64,000 bases of DNA from a candidate division KSB1 bacterium (GTDB lineage Bacteria; Zhuqueibacterota; Zhuqueibacteria; Zhuqueibacterales; Zhuqueibacteraceae): assembly GCA_034506175.1 (NCBI GenBank), contig JAPDQB010000005.1, positions 62,001 to 126,000 of the forward strand, given 5' to 3'. Below are positions 25,102 to 34,958 of this stretch, piece by piece; within the stretch, counting starts at the first letter, position 1; every line of letters starts with the position of its first letter. The notes below the pieces were generated by a model, which made no database searches, was not told where the DNA came from, and saw nothing but the letters and a program-made list of their open reading frames with translations. The translations under genes and the position numbers were made by a program.

Positions 25102-27810
25102 TTAAAGGCGGAACACGTAGTAGGCGCGAATCAAACTGTTTTTAAACGAGGGATTCATCGAGGTAAAAGTCGGAACGCCACCGACAAGGGTTTGGACGCC
25201 GCCGCGATCCTTGTAATTGAGCAAATTTACGTCGAGCGTGAACTCGTGTTTCTCGCCGTATTGCAGCGCGCCGCCGAATTGAAAACCGGTTTGATTGTAA
25301 TCAATGACATTGATCGTGCCGGCGGTCAAGACGGCAGCCGGCGAGGTGCCGCCCGAAGCGCTGACGCTGCTGAAGGCGCCGTAAGCGCGAATTTGCAGGC
25401 CGGTCACTTGGGTGCTGGGCTTGGAAAAATCATAATCGAGCCGGCCGGAAAACATGTTGTATTTGAACAGATTCTGTCCGCCGGCAATGTCGTTGTCGTT
25501 GGTGGCAAACGTCAGCGTGCTGGTCAGCGGCATTTGAAAACGCGTGCGCACGCTCAGTGCTTTGAGATTGGAGGCGACGTTGCCGGAAATCGCGCTTCTG
25601 ATGTTGTCGACGCGATCCGAGCTGGTCAGATTCAACATCACGGTGTGATCGAGATTGAGCGCGGTGAAATCATAATTCAGCGAGAATGCCAGATCACGCG
25701 TGGCGTTGTCTTCCGGCGTAAAAGTTCTGACCAGCGTGGTGTCGAGATTGTTGTCGCGGTTGTGATTACGGAAATTCAAATTGAGTGACGGCAGATTCGG
25801 ATCCCAAAAAATCGCCAGGCCGAATTGCCAGGTGTTCAGCCGCGTCGACGGGCGTTGATCGATGGTGTTGAAATGATCGTCGTAACTTTCCAGGCCAAGA
25901 GTGAGATGAACGCGGTTTCGCATCATCCGCCAGCGGTCGGTGATGAAAAAACCGCGAATGTCGTTGCGCAAAAAGGAATGGCCGAGCGAAACATATTCGG
26001 AGCCGATCTGCTTGTAGCCGGCGGTCAGAAATTGGTTGAAGTAATTGAAATTGAACGTGAGCTGATAAGCCAGCGAGGTTTTGCCGCTTGGATCGAGCGG
26101 TGTTGTGCTTTCATTCAAAACAAACCACTTCTCGAAATCCTGCGGATTGAACGGCAGAGCGACGTCGGAAATTTTTTTGAGGCTGTCGGCATTGAGCGCG
26201 CCCAACGAGATGTCGCTCGACAACAGCGACCACGCAACGCTGGCATTGATCTCGAATCGGCGGCGGTTGAGCGCAAGCCCCAAATCAGTGCCAACGACCA
26301 AATTATCGCGTGGCGTCACCCGACTGATTTGCTTCACATTGCTCGAATCCTGCGGCAGCGAATTTTTATCGTCACGAACTTTCAACAGCGTAAAGGCCCA
26401 ATGAAAACCATTTTGACTGCCAAAACTCGGACGCAAACCGAGCAGCGTTTGTTTGAAGGTGCCGAAGCGCTGGCGAATCTTTTGCCTCGAAACCGGATCG
26501 ACCACATAAACCGGATCGACTTGCCGAACGGTTTCGCCGGTGATGACATCAAAATTTATCCAGCCCGTATTCAAACCGGCTTGCAATCCGCGCACGCGCC
26601 GGCCCCAGAGAATCAGTTCATTATAGTACGGCGTCACGTCGCCCAGCGTCACGTTGAGCCAGGGAAAACCGGCGGAAATGACGAAACGGTTGCGCGGCTG
26701 CAGCGCGGCGTCTTCCAATGAAGTAAAATAAGCGGACGCGGAATATTGCAGGGGGCCGGTTTTGCCGGACAAATCAGCTCCGATATTGTTGTTGTTCACA
26801 TTTGTGGTGTCGAATTTCTCGCGCCGTATTTCGACGTAGGCCATTCCACTTACGCGATTTTTCGACACCTCATCTGCGGCTTTTTTCGCGCCACCCGAAA
26901 CTTTAAAACGCCAGTTGATGGGGCCAACTGCCTGGCCGTTGACATCACGCGCAGAGATCGTCACCGAGTGCTCGCCGCCTTCGATTTGTTCCGGCGTGTA
27001 CGACACGATTGTCGGCGACACTTCCGCCTGGCTCGTCACATTTCTGCCGTCCAACAAAATTTTAATGGAAGAGGAATCAACGGCGGTTTCCGTCATAAAT
27101 GAAGCGGCGATCACCGCTTCCGCCGCGGCCACGTCGCTGAACGGCTCCGGGCTCAAAATCAAAATTGACCCCAGCGAAGTGGCGCCGGATGAAGCCGGCG
27201 CCGCTTCCTCCGCGACCGGCCGCTCGAGTTTTTCGATTTTGTCGAGCAGCCGCGGCGAGACTTCGATCGGGGTTTTATTTTCCGGCGCCGAAGGTTTTTG
27301 CTCCGGCTTGGGCGCAGTTTGCGTTTCGATGCGGCTCTCGGTGTTTTCGCGAATCAGCACTTCAACCGGCTGGCCATAGGGATTGCGCATCGGATAATTG
27401 ATGACGGAACGATCCGACAACAGCGCGACCAGGAAATATTGCACCGCCGGCGCTTGCACGGCGTACGCCGGAATTTGACCAACAAAGCCTTCCGCCGCCG
27501 GACGCATATCGACGAATTTAAAAGCTTGATCCCGCAACGATTTGAAGTACAAACGCAAATACACGACGTTGCGCCCCGGCGCCATGACGCGTGCTTCAAT
27601 CGGGAGCGGCTTGCCCGCGATGCCGGAAGTTGCCGGAAAGTGCTCGATTTGTTGAGCAAAGCCGCCTTGCTGCGGGGAGGCGCGCAAGATTTCCGTGTTG
27701 GCAAAAAGCCCTGCCGCCAAAACAATAATCGAAAAGATCCGGCTTTGGATGAAATGTCGCCCGCTCCGGCGCCTCAAAGCAGATGATTGCAAGAATTTCA
27801 ATCGCATCAT
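25102..27810 (-). CDS. Large outer-membrane protein: Ig-like N-terminus and beta-barrel C-terminus
   Basis: 902 residues with an N-terminal hydrophobic segment (about 24-45). Residues 50-150 look like a beta-sandwich (RVMAPGRNVVYLRLYFKS). A proline-rich linker (about 160-200) follows, then Ig-like strands (GGEHSVTISARDVNGQ). From about 330 to the end there are alternating aromatic/hydrophobic strands such as LTFNFNYFNQFLTAGYKQIG, and the chain ends YYVFRL, which is typical of outer-membrane barrels. No family name was recognised. It starts 6 nt after the FecR gene ends, so the two are probably co-translated. Confidence 0.75.
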   Translation of the reverse strand: MMRLKFLQSSALRRRSGRHFIQSRIFSIIVLAAGLFANTEILRASPQQGGFAQQIEHFPATSGIAGKPLPIEARVMAPGRNVVYLRLYFKSLRDQAFKFVDMRPAAEGFVGQIPAYAVQAPAVQYFLVALLSDRSVINYPMRNPYGQPVEVLIRENTESRIETQTAPKPEQKPSAPENKTPIEVSPRLLDKIEKLERPVAEEAAPASSGATSLGSILILSPEPFSDVAAAEAVIAASFMTETAVDSSSIKILLDGRNVTSQAEVSPTIVSYTPEQIEGGEHSVTISARDVNGQAVGPINWRFKVSGGAKKAADEVSKNRVSGMAYVEIRREKFDTTNVNNNNIGADLSGKTGPLQYSASAYFTSLEDAALQPRNRFVISAGFPWLNVTLGDVTPYYNELILWGRRVRGLQAGLNTGWINFDVITGETVRQVDPVYVVDPVSRQKIRQRFGTFKQTLLGLRPSFGSQNGFHWAFTLLKVRDDKNSLPQDSSNVKQISRVTPRDNLVVGTDLGLALNRRRFEINASVAWSLLSSDISLGALNADSLKKISDVALPFNPQDFEKWFVLNESTTPLDPSGKTSLAYQLTFNFNYFNQFLTAGYKQIGSEYVSLGHSFLRNDIRGFFITDRWRMMRNRVHLTLGLESYDDHFNTIDQRPSTRLNTWQFGLAIFWDPNLPSLNLNFRNHNRDNNLDTTLVRTFTPEDNATRDLAFSLNYDFTALNLDHTVMLNLTSSDRVDNIRSAISGNVASNLKALSVRTRFQMPLTSTLTFATNDNDIAGGQNLFKYNMFSGRLDYDFSKPSTQVTGLQIRAYGAFSSVSASGGTSPAAVLTAGTINVIDYNQTGFQFGGALQYGEKHEFTLDVNLLNYKDRGGVQTLVGGVPTFTSMNPSFKNSLIRAYYVFRL

Positions 27811-27816
27811 CCCTCG

Positions 27817-28533
27817 TCACCTTTCATAACGAATTTTCAATTTTTTCTTTTGGCCGTTTTGATCTTGAAATTCGATTTCGATCTCGCCGCTTCCTTCATT
27901 GTCATTCGCCCAGGTCGGAATCTCTTCCGGCGTCGAAGCATGCGTTTCCGGCGCTTGGTTTAGCGACGAGGTGCCGGTTTGTCCGGCTTGCACGAGCACG
28001 CTGCCAAAGCGGTTGATCAGTTCTACGATGCCGTCAAAACAGATAATATAAAGTCTGCCGTCGTCGCGGAGGATGCTGTAAAAAATTGTGCCCTTGACCG
28101 CGGCCACTCCGGACGGCGTTTCAATGCGAAACGCCGTGTTGCCCTTGGTAACCTTCGCCCACAGCTCGCCAAATTCCATGGCGATGGTTTTGACAATCCG
28201 CTGACCACCGGAGGCGGCGGCTTCGCGTTTGCCATTGATCACGACTTGGGAATTGCTGCGGACTTTGAGCAAAGATTTGTCGTCGGTGAAAACGATGGCC
28301 GCCAGTGATTCGTCGCCCGTGCGAACTTGCGTCCCGGCGTTCAACCTGGTTCCACGCGCGGCATTTTGCCAGGTGCCAGTGTTGCCGTTGACTTGCACCT
28401 GCCCCGTCGTTTTCAAGACCAGGGCGATATCTTTGTCCGGCGCGGCTGGAACCGGTTTATTATTTTTCCCATTCATCGCCAAAGACAAAGCCGGCGCGAC
28501 AAGCCAGCAAAACAAAAAAAATATTTTCCGCAT
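27817..28533 (-). CDS. FecR-domain secreted protein
   Basis: 238 residues with a signal peptide (FFLFCWLVAPALSLA). The FecR fold is visible: KTTGQVQVNG, GTRLNAGTQVRTGDESLAAI, LRVRSNSQVVI-like strand KVRSNSQVVINGK, and FRIETPSGVAAVKGTIF. After about residue 190 there is a disordered, acidic stretch and a basic end (KKKLKIRYER). FecR domains in proteins without sigma-factor partners often accompany CHASE2 cyclases. The gene lies between the barrel protein (6-nt gap) and the secreted protein gene (23-nt gap). Confidence 0.88.
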   Translation of the reverse strand: MRKIFFLFCWLVAPALSLAMNGKNNKPVPAAPDKDIALVLKTTGQVQVNGNTGTWQNAARGTRLNAGTQVRTGDESLAAIVFTDDKSLLKVRSNSQVVINGKREAAASGGQRIVKTIAMEFGELWAKVTKGNTAFRIETPSGVAAVKGTIFYSILRDDGRLYIICFDGIVELINRFGSVLVQAGQTGTSSLNQAPETHASTPEEIPTWANDNEGSGEIEIEFQDQNGQKKKLKIRYER

Positions 28534-28556
28534 AAATCAACTCGCTTGAATAAGCC

Positions 28557-29651
28557 TTATTCAACTTGCACGGAAACAGCTTTGATGGATTGATTGCGCA
28601 ACATATTCAACAACGCCGCCAACTCGATGCGCCGGCCGTCTATCGTGACGGCGCCGGTCGGCTTGAAGCCTTGCAACGGCCCGCCCTCGCCAAACAGCGC
28701 TTCGAGATCACTGGAGCCCAGCAAATTCAGCAATTGCTGAATGGCGCCGCCGCGATTGTTGATCGAGCTGATTTGAAAACACCAGATTTCACTGGGCAGG
28801 CGAACCTCGCCGCTGGGTGAATCGATAATGGCCTGCACCTGCCAGTAATATGTTTTGCCAAATTGCAACGGCAAGCCACCGGATGGGTAAATGAAGGACG
28901 GAGAGCCGATAAAATCGACGCCGCGCTGAACCAGGCGTTGCAGCCGGGGCTCGTTCTGCATCACATCTTCCGGGCTCGAATTGTTCGGCAGCACTTCGCA
29001 AACTGTAATGAGAAAGCGCTTGGCGTTTGAATTCCATTTGAACTGCGGCAGCAGCCCGAATTGCTCCACACAGTCTCCCCCGCCGACCGCGGCGCCCGGA
29101 GAAATCAAATCCAACATGGTGGGGTTGGAAATGGTCAGGATTTCACGCTGGCTATCTTGTGGGATGCCAGGTTGGCGTGCATCGAAGGCGGTGAGGATAA
29201 ACGTGTAGGTTCCGTTCGGCAGCTTGCCGGTTTGCAAAATCGCGTCGGTCAACTCTTTAACTGCCTCGGAATTATAAGTGATGTCGCCGCCGCGCTGGAT
29301 GTCCTGGTAGCCCAAAATGTGCAAAGGCGGCGACACCGGCAAGGGCGCGGAGGTGGCTTCGACGATTGGAACCGAAGGAAAGCGGTCGCTGAGCAATTGA
29401 AAGCGGATAATGACATTCGTCGGCGCCACAATATTCGTCAGGCGCAATTCAAACAGCCGGGAAACGCTGCCGCTGCCGGTGATGTTGAAATCGGAGACCC
29501 GAAGAATTTGCGAGTTTCTCAGCTCCGGCGCCAAAGCCAGCGTCAATCTGATTTGTCCCCTCGCTGGTTCTTGCGCCAACAACAGAAGAACAGCAATGAA
29601 AAACAGAGTGGATTTAACAAATTGTCCTGAAAGCATGTGGTCAGTTTTCAT
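28557..29651 (-). CDS. Secreted protein of unknown function, first gene of the CHASE2/FecR cluster
   Basis: 364 residues with a signal peptide (STLFFIAVLLLLAQEPARG). The body is beta-rich with fibronectin-like strands: FELRLTNIVAPTNVIIRFQL, GTYTFILTAFDARQPG, and LQFGKTYYWQVQAIID, the latter being typical of FN3-like repeats. The C-terminus is helical (LLNLLGSSDLEALFG and LAALLNMLRNQ). No catalytic motif or known family was recognised. A TAGGAAAA ribosome-binding site precedes ATG 29651. It heads the leftward cluster. Confidence 0.7.
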   Translation of the reverse strand: MKTDHMLSGQFVKSTLFFIAVLLLLAQEPARGQIRLTLALAPELRNSQILRVSDFNITGSGSVSRLFELRLTNIVAPTNVIIRFQLLSDRFPSVPIVEATSAPLPVSPPLHILGYQDIQRGGDITYNSEAVKELTDAILQTGKLPNGTYTFILTAFDARQPGIPQDSQREILTISNPTMLDLISPGAAVGGGDCVEQFGLLPQFKWNSNAKRFLITVCEVLPNNSSPEDVMQNEPRLQRLVQRGVDFIGSPSFIYPSGGLPLQFGKTYYWQVQAIIDSPSGEVRLPSEIWCFQISSINNRGGAIQQLLNLLGSSDLEALFGEGGPLQGFKPTGAVTIDGRRIELAALLNMLRNQSIKAVSVQVE

Positions 29652-29931
29652 AAAAATTTTCCTAAGTTAAGACATGCCAATTTCCCTTAATTTTAGTTGC
29701 ATAAATCGTTTTTTGCGGAAGCCGACAGGATCCTGTTGTAAAAAATGTGACACAAAAAGAAAGAGTCGCTGCGGCAAAAAACTCACCGATTCGTAAAATA
29801 AGGCCTTGCTTCTAGTTATTTGAATCGATACATTTATTCTATACATGAAGGAATTTCCCATGCCGATGCAAACCACCCATACCATACATTCCTTTAACAA
29901 GCGTGGTATCATTATTTGATTTTTCCCATGG
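29652..29931. other. Divergent intergenic region
   Basis: 280 bases between the leftward CHASE2/FecR cluster and the rightward alcohol dehydrogenase. It should hold both promoters. It is AT-rich, but no convincing -35/-10 pair, operator or RNA gene was recognised. Confidence 0.5.
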
Positions 29932-31095
29932 ATGATGACTTCCTTCCTTATGACGCCCTTCGATTTTCAACCCACCAGCCGCGTGATTTTCGGTGAGAAT
30001 GCCGTTGACCAATTAGGGGCGCTCACAAAAGAATTGGGCGGCCGCCGCGTTTTGTTGGTCACCGATGCGGGCATTCTGCGCGCCGGCCACGTCGAACGCG
30101 CGCTGCATTCACTCAAAAAAGAATCGCTTGCCGTCTTTGTGTTTTCTGAAGTCGAAGAGAACCCCACGACGCGGCACGTTGAAAACGGCGTGCAGTTTGC
30201 CAAGGCGAATGCGCCGGTTGATTTCCTCATCGGCCTTGGCGGCGGCAGCGCGATGGATTGCGCCAAGGGCATCAATTTTCTGCTCACCAACGGCGGCAAG
30301 ATGGAAGATTATTGGGGCGTCGACAAAGCGTCGAAGCCGATGATGCCTTCGATAGGAATTCCCACCACCGCCGGCACCGGCAGCGAGGCGCAGTCGTTTG
30401 CATTAATCTCGCAAGAGCAAACGCATATCAAAATGGCCTGCGGCGACAAGAAGGCCCGATTTCGCGCCGTCATTCTCGATCCGCATCTCGCTAAAACCGC
30501 GCCGCAAAAAGTCGCAGCCATTGCCGGCATCGACGCGATCTCGCACGCCGTGGAAAGTTATGTCTGCACGCGGCGCAATCCGATCTCGCAAATGTTTGCG
30601 CGCGAAGCTTGGCGATTATTGGAGGGAAGTTTCGAAGTGATATTAAAAGAGCCGGAGAATATTGCGGCGCAGAGCAAAATGCTTTTAGGTGCACATCTCG
30701 CCGGCGCCGCCATCGAAAATTCCATGCTCGGCGCGGCGCACGCTTGTGCCAATCCGTTGACGGCGACTTACGGCATTGCCCACGGCATCGCCGTCGGGTT
30801 GATGCTGCCGCATGTGGTGCGATTCAATAGCGCAATCGTGAATGAAGATTATGCCGGCTTGCTCAAGGCGGCAGGGATTTCCGACATGCCACAAACCAGC
30901 GGGGAACGATTGATTGCGAGAATTGTTGAATTACAAACCGCCGCCGGATTGCCGCAACGGCTGCGCGAGTGCAACGTCGAAAAACACAGATTGCCGGAAT
31001 TGGCCAAAGCCGCGGCGAGCCAATGGACCGCGAAATTCAATCCGCGGCCGGTGGCCGAAAAGGAACTGCTTGAACTTTATGCAGCGGTGTATTAA
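29932..31095 (+). CDS. Iron-containing alcohol dehydrogenase
   Basis: 387 residues of the group III alcohol dehydrogenase family. GGGSAMDCAKG near residue 105 is the NAD(P)-binding GGGS motif; GIPTTAGTGSE near 144 is conserved. The metal ligands are Asp and His in GIDAISHAVE, and the two later His in GAAHACANPL and YGIAHGIAVG. The substrate cannot be told from sequence. Two in-frame ATGs (29932, 29950) are possible. The stop TAA shares its last A with the ATG of the antiporter remnant, so the genes were once coupled. Confidence 0.93.
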   Translation: MMTSFLMTPFDFQPTSRVIFGENAVDQLGALTKELGGRRVLLVTDAGILRAGHVERALHSLKKESLAVFVFSEVEENPTTRHVENGVQFAKANAPVDFLIGLGGGSAMDCAKGINFLLTNGGKMEDYWGVDKASKPMMPSIGIPTTAGTGSEAQSFALISQEQTHIKMACGDKKARFRAVILDPHLAKTAPQKVAAIAGIDAISHAVESYVCTRRNPISQMFAREAWRLLEGSFEVILKEPENIAAQSKMLLGAHLAGAAIENSMLGAAHACANPLTATYGIAHGIAVGLMLPHVVRFNSAIVNEDYAGLLKAAGISDMPQTSGERLIARIVELQTAAGLPQRLRECNVEKHRLPELAKAAASQWTAKFNPRPVAEKELLELYAAVY

Positions 31096-32052
31096 TGTCA
31101 AACCACGATCTTTCGATTCTCTTCTTTTTTGGGCAGCGCGCTGTCGCTGGTCATGATCAAGAACAACGTCTTCTTCTCTCCGGAAGTCACAACGTCTGAG
31201 GCGATGCTGTTTACCGGCGCGGCGATGTCCATCACCGCCTTTCCGATGTTGGCGCGCATCATCTACGAGCGCGGCTTGACCGGCACAACGCTGGGCACAT
31301 TGGCGCTGGCAGCCGGTGCGATGGACGACGCCGCAGCGTGGTGCATTTTGGCGATCGTCCTGGCAAGTTTTGGCGGCGACCTAAAAATCGCTGTCGCTGC
31401 CATCGGTGGAGGCTTGCTGTATGCCGCCGTCGTGTTGTTGATAGCAAAACCGCTGCTGCGCCGGTTGGAAACCATCGCCCAGCGCCAGCAAGGGCTGAGC
31501 GGCTCGAGGTTTGGCTTCGTGCTGATGCTCTTGATGCTCGGCGCTTGGTTTACCGACTACGTCGGAATTTACGCCGTCTTCGGCGCTTTCATTCTCGGCA
31601 TCGCCATGCCGCGCGGTGTGGTGTCGCGCGATTTGCGGCGTTTTCTTGATCCGCTCACCACCAATTTTCTGTTGCCGTTATTTTTCATTTACTCCGGCCT
31701 GAACACCCGGCTCGATTTGCTCGTCACGCCGTCGTTGATACAAATTACGCTCGTGGTCGTGCTCGCAGCTTGTTTGGGCAAAGGTGTGGCGTGTTGGGCG
31801 GCGGCGCGACTGAGCGGCGAGAATAATCTCGAAGCCATGGCCATCGGCACGCTGATGAACGCGCGCGGTTTGATGGAATTGATTCTGCTCAACATCGGAC
31901 TCCAGCACGGCATGATTACGCCGACGTTGTTTACCATCATGGTGATCATGGCGATTGCAACGACGCTGATGGCCTCGCCGGTATTTGAATTGGTCTATCG
32001 AAGATTACCCGCAGGTGAAATGAAAATTTCGCCGTCGATGACCAGTGAGTAG
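31095..32052 (+). pseudogene. CPA2-type Na+/H+ antiporter with an internal deletion
   Basis: ATG 31095 overlaps the alcohol dehydrogenase stop and starts MSNHDLSILFFF, like the first helix of CPA2/KefB-type exchangers. The frame then breaks, and from about 31129 another frame (307 aa) continues GSALSLVMIKNNVFF, TGAAMSITAFPMLARI and AGAMDDAAAWCILAI, including the conserved Asp-Asp of the ion site, to a normal C-terminus. About 100 residues (helices 1-4) are missing. The remnant could be expressed from ATG 31129, but transport is unlikely. Confidence 0.75.
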
Positions 32053-32142
32053 ATGAACAAAAAAGATATTGCCATGCAACGCCTCCTTGCCATTCGGCGT
32101 CTTGTATAGAAGAGTCGATCTCACAACAGAGTAGTTTTCTCA

Positions 32143-33318
32143 GTGAACAAAAAATCGCAGCACCAACCCAATATGCCGCAACACCGGCCGCGTTCAATTC
32201 ATAAACCCTTGCTAATCCTGTTGTCGTATGCTTGGCTGTTTGGCGAGCAAGGCGACGCCTTATCGCAAACCAACAATCTCGCGAACGACTGGCCGATCTT
32301 TCGCGGCAACCCCCAGCTCACCGGCGTGAGCAACATAACTTTGCCGCAAAATCTCGAGCCGTTGTGGATTTTTCAAGCCAGCAAGGGTTTTGAATCTTCC
32401 GCGGCTGTCGTCAATGGCGTTGTTTATGCGACCTCGTTGGATAGTAACCTTTATGCCCTCGACCTCGGCTCCGGAAAGTTAAAATGGAAATACCGCGCGA
32501 CGGAAACGAAATCGTCGCCATCGGTATCTAAAGGAACAGTATACTTCGGCGACGCCGCAGGCGCGTTTCATGCCGTCGAAGCCGGCACCGGCAAACGCCA
32601 ATGGATTTTCCAAACCGACGGCGAGATCAACTCCTCCGCGAATTTTGCGGATGAGCGTGTGCTCTTTGGCTCTTACGATCATCATCTGTATTGCCTTTCG
32701 GCTCGCGATGGTTCTTTGATATGGAAAGTCGAAACCGAAGGCTACGTGCATGCGACGCCGACGATCATTGGCGAGAATGTTGCGGTGGCGGGCTGCGATG
32801 GTTATTTCAGAATCATTCGCCTTCGCGACGGCGCCGAGATCAAAAAACTCGAAGCCGGCGCCTATGTTGCCGCCAGCGCCGCCGCGCTTGGCCATCGCGC
32901 TTATGTCGGCACCTTTGGCAACAACGTTTTGTGCCTCGATTTGCTCAGCGGCAAGCGGGTGTGGGAATATGATCCGCCGCAACGGGATTTTCCTTTTTAT
33001 TCCTCCGCAGCGGTGAACGATAAAATCGCCGTCGTCGGTGGCCGCGACAAAATCTTGCACGGCCTCGACCCCCAAACCGGCAAAGCTTTATGGAGTTTCA
33101 CCACGAAGTCGAAGATCGACTCCTCACCCGTCATCGCCGGCGCGCGTGCTTTCTTCGGCGCGACCAGCGGCGAGATTTACGCGCTGGATTTAAGTAACGG
33201 CAAAGTTGTCTGGCAATTCGAAACCGGTTCGTCCATCATCGCCTCGCCAGCCATTGCGGATGGGAAACTGGTCATCGGCACGCTGGATGGGATGTTGTAT
33301 TGTTTTGGAGGTAAATAG
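32143..33318 (+). CDS. PQQ-type beta-propeller protein (secreted)
   Basis: 391 residues from GTG 32143; ATG 32173 is an alternative start. A hydrophobic segment, KPLLILLSYAWLFG, suggests export. DWPIFRGNPQLTG near residue 50 is followed by repeated blades with the pattern LYALDLGSGKLKW, YCLSARDGSLIW, HGLDPQTGKALW and YALDLSNGKVVW, typical of the PQQ-like/BamB-type eight-blade propeller. There is no dehydrogenase catalytic motif, so an assembly or binding role is more likely than an enzyme. A related gene lies at 35249. Confidence 0.85.
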   Translation: MNKKSQHQPNMPQHRPRSIHKPLLILLSYAWLFGEQGDALSQTNNLANDWPIFRGNPQLTGVSNITLPQNLEPLWIFQASKGFESSAAVVNGVVYATSLDSNLYALDLGSGKLKWKYRATETKSSPSVSKGTVYFGDAAGAFHAVEAGTGKRQWIFQTDGEINSSANFADERVLFGSYDHHLYCLSARDGSLIWKVETEGYVHATPTIIGENVAVAGCDGYFRIIRLRDGAEIKKLEAGAYVAASAAALGHRAYVGTFGNNVLCLDLLSGKRVWEYDPPQRDFPFYSSAAVNDKIAVVGGRDKILHGLDPQTGKALWSFTTKSKIDSSPVIAGARAFFGATSGEIYALDLSNGKVVWQFETGSSIIASPAIADGKLVIGTLDGMLYCFGGK

Positions 33319-33588
33319 TTTGTAGTAATGCCTTCAGGCATCCTCCTTACTGATCGCACGGTCTCGAACGCGGACAAGCCGCAACCCAACGAGCGCAACT
33401 CAAAAGCTCGACGCTTTAACCGCGAATGCGCGCGAATTTACGCGAATAAAAATATTAGCGTTCATTGGCGTTGATTCACGGTTTAAAAATGTTTGCCGAA
33501 AAAGCGCAGGTTTCATTTATAGAGACTGGAGGAATTATTTCAAGCATCTATCTGTTGAAATTATTACAATGGTATTTCATTATAATAA
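33319..33588. other. Intergenic region with a CCTTCAGG-type repeat
   Basis: GTAGTAATGCCTTCAGGCATC at 33322 is copy 2 of the repeat seen at 15386 and 34959. The rest is AT-rich with no recognised promoter or RNA. It contains TAACCGCGAATGCGCGCGAATT-like CG-rich words near 33418. Confidence 0.55.
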
Positions 33589-34950
33589 ATGAGCCTCATG
33601 ACCGAAAATCTCAACATCATCCACGCCGAGCCCGCCACCGTCGCCAAGCATGATTGGAAGGAAACCGAAGTCGGCAGCGTTTTTGTCTCCAATTATCCGC
33701 CGTATTCGTTCTGGAAACCCGACTATTTGCCAAAGGCGTTCGAGGCGCTCAACGCGAAGCCGCGGACCGACTCGCCGCTCGGACTTTATCTGCACATCCC
33801 GTTTTGCCGCAAGCGCTGCAAGTTTTGCTACTTTCGCGTTTATACCGACAAAAACAGCAGCGAGATTCAAGCTTATCTCGATGCGGTCACCAAAGAAGTG
33901 CAACTTTACAGCGCGTTGCCGGCGATCAAAGGCCGGCGGCTGAAGTTCGTCTATTTCGGCGGCGGCACGCCGTCTTACATCAGCGCCAAACATTTGCAGG
34001 AATTCGCCAAAACGTTGAAAGCGATAATACCCTGGGATGGCGCTGAAGAAATTACTTTTGAATGCGAGCCAGGCACACTTTCAGAACCCAAATTGCAAAT
34101 GATCCGCGAAATCGGCGTGACGCGCTTGAGCCTGGGCATCGAAAATTTCAACGACGCGATTTTGGAGGAGAACGGCCGCGCCCATCTTTCGGAGGAAATC
34201 TTTCGCGTGCTCCCGTGGATCAAAGCGCTGCACTTCGACCAGCTCAACATCGACTTGATCGCGGGCATGGTCGGCGAGAGGTGGGAAACCTGGCGCGAGA
34301 CGGTGCAGAAGACCATCGATATCGATCCGGACAGCGTGACGATTTATCAAATGGAACTGCCATTCAATACCGTTTATTCAAAATCCCTCCTCGACGGCAA
34401 TAATCACGTGCCGGTGGCGAATTGGGACACCAAACGCGCCTGGCATGCGTATGCGTTCGAGCAGCTTGCGGCAGCGGGATATGAAATCTCCAGCGCCTAC
34501 ACGATGGTGAGGAAAAATAAAAACTGCAGGTTCGTTTATCGCGATGCAGTTTGGCACGGCATCGATATGATGGGTACCGGCGTGGCGTCATTCGGCCATA
34601 TCAGCGGCACGCACATCCAAAATGTCGCCGGTTGGAATGAGTATCTCGACGCGCTCAACGCCGGCAAGCTGCCGCTCAGCCGCGCTTTCCCAACGACGAC
34701 GAAGGAGCGTCTGACGCGCGAGATGATTTTGCAATTGAAAATGGGCAAAATCAAACCCGAATATTTTGCGCGCAAATACGACGCCGATATTTTGAAGATA
34801 TTCAGCTCGCAATTTGAGATGCTCCGCCATGAGGGCATGCTCGATTTCACCCGCGACGAAGTGGCACTGACCCAGCAGGGCTTTCTGCGCGTCGACCAGT
34901 TGCTGCCGACATTTTACGATCAAAAATATCGCAACGGGCGATATACGTAA
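33589..34950 (+). CDS. Radical SAM coproporphyrinogen III oxidase-like protein
   Basis: 453 residues. LYLHIPFCRKRCKFCYFRVY near residue 65 has the CX3CX2C cluster motif with the HemN/HemW-type IPFC start. YFGGGTPSYIS, FECEPGTLS and RLSLGIENF are the SAM-binding and barrel motifs of the family, and a C-terminal helical domain follows. The family includes HemN (haem synthesis), HemW (haem chaperone) and ChuW/HutW (anaerobic haem degradation). The length and a TonB receptor 1.8 kb downstream fit a haem-related role, but the subfamily is not settled. Confidence 0.85.
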   Translation: MSLMTENLNIIHAEPATVAKHDWKETEVGSVFVSNYPPYSFWKPDYLPKAFEALNAKPRTDSPLGLYLHIPFCRKRCKFCYFRVYTDKNSSEIQAYLDAVTKEVQLYSALPAIKGRRLKFVYFGGGTPSYISAKHLQEFAKTLKAIIPWDGAEEITFECEPGTLSEPKLQMIREIGVTRLSLGIENFNDAILEENGRAHLSEEIFRVLPWIKALHFDQLNIDLIAGMVGERWETWRETVQKTIDIDPDSVTIYQMELPFNTVYSKSLLDGNNHVPVANWDTKRAWHAYAFEQLAAAGYEISSAYTMVRKNKNCRFVYRDAVWHGIDMMGTGVASFGHISGTHIQNVAGWNEYLDALNAGKLPLSRAFPTTTKERLTREMILQLKMGKIKPEYFARKYDADILKIFSSQFEMLRHEGMLDFTRDEVALTQQGFLRVDQLLPTFYDQKYRNGRYT

Positions 34951-34958
34951 CAGTTTCG

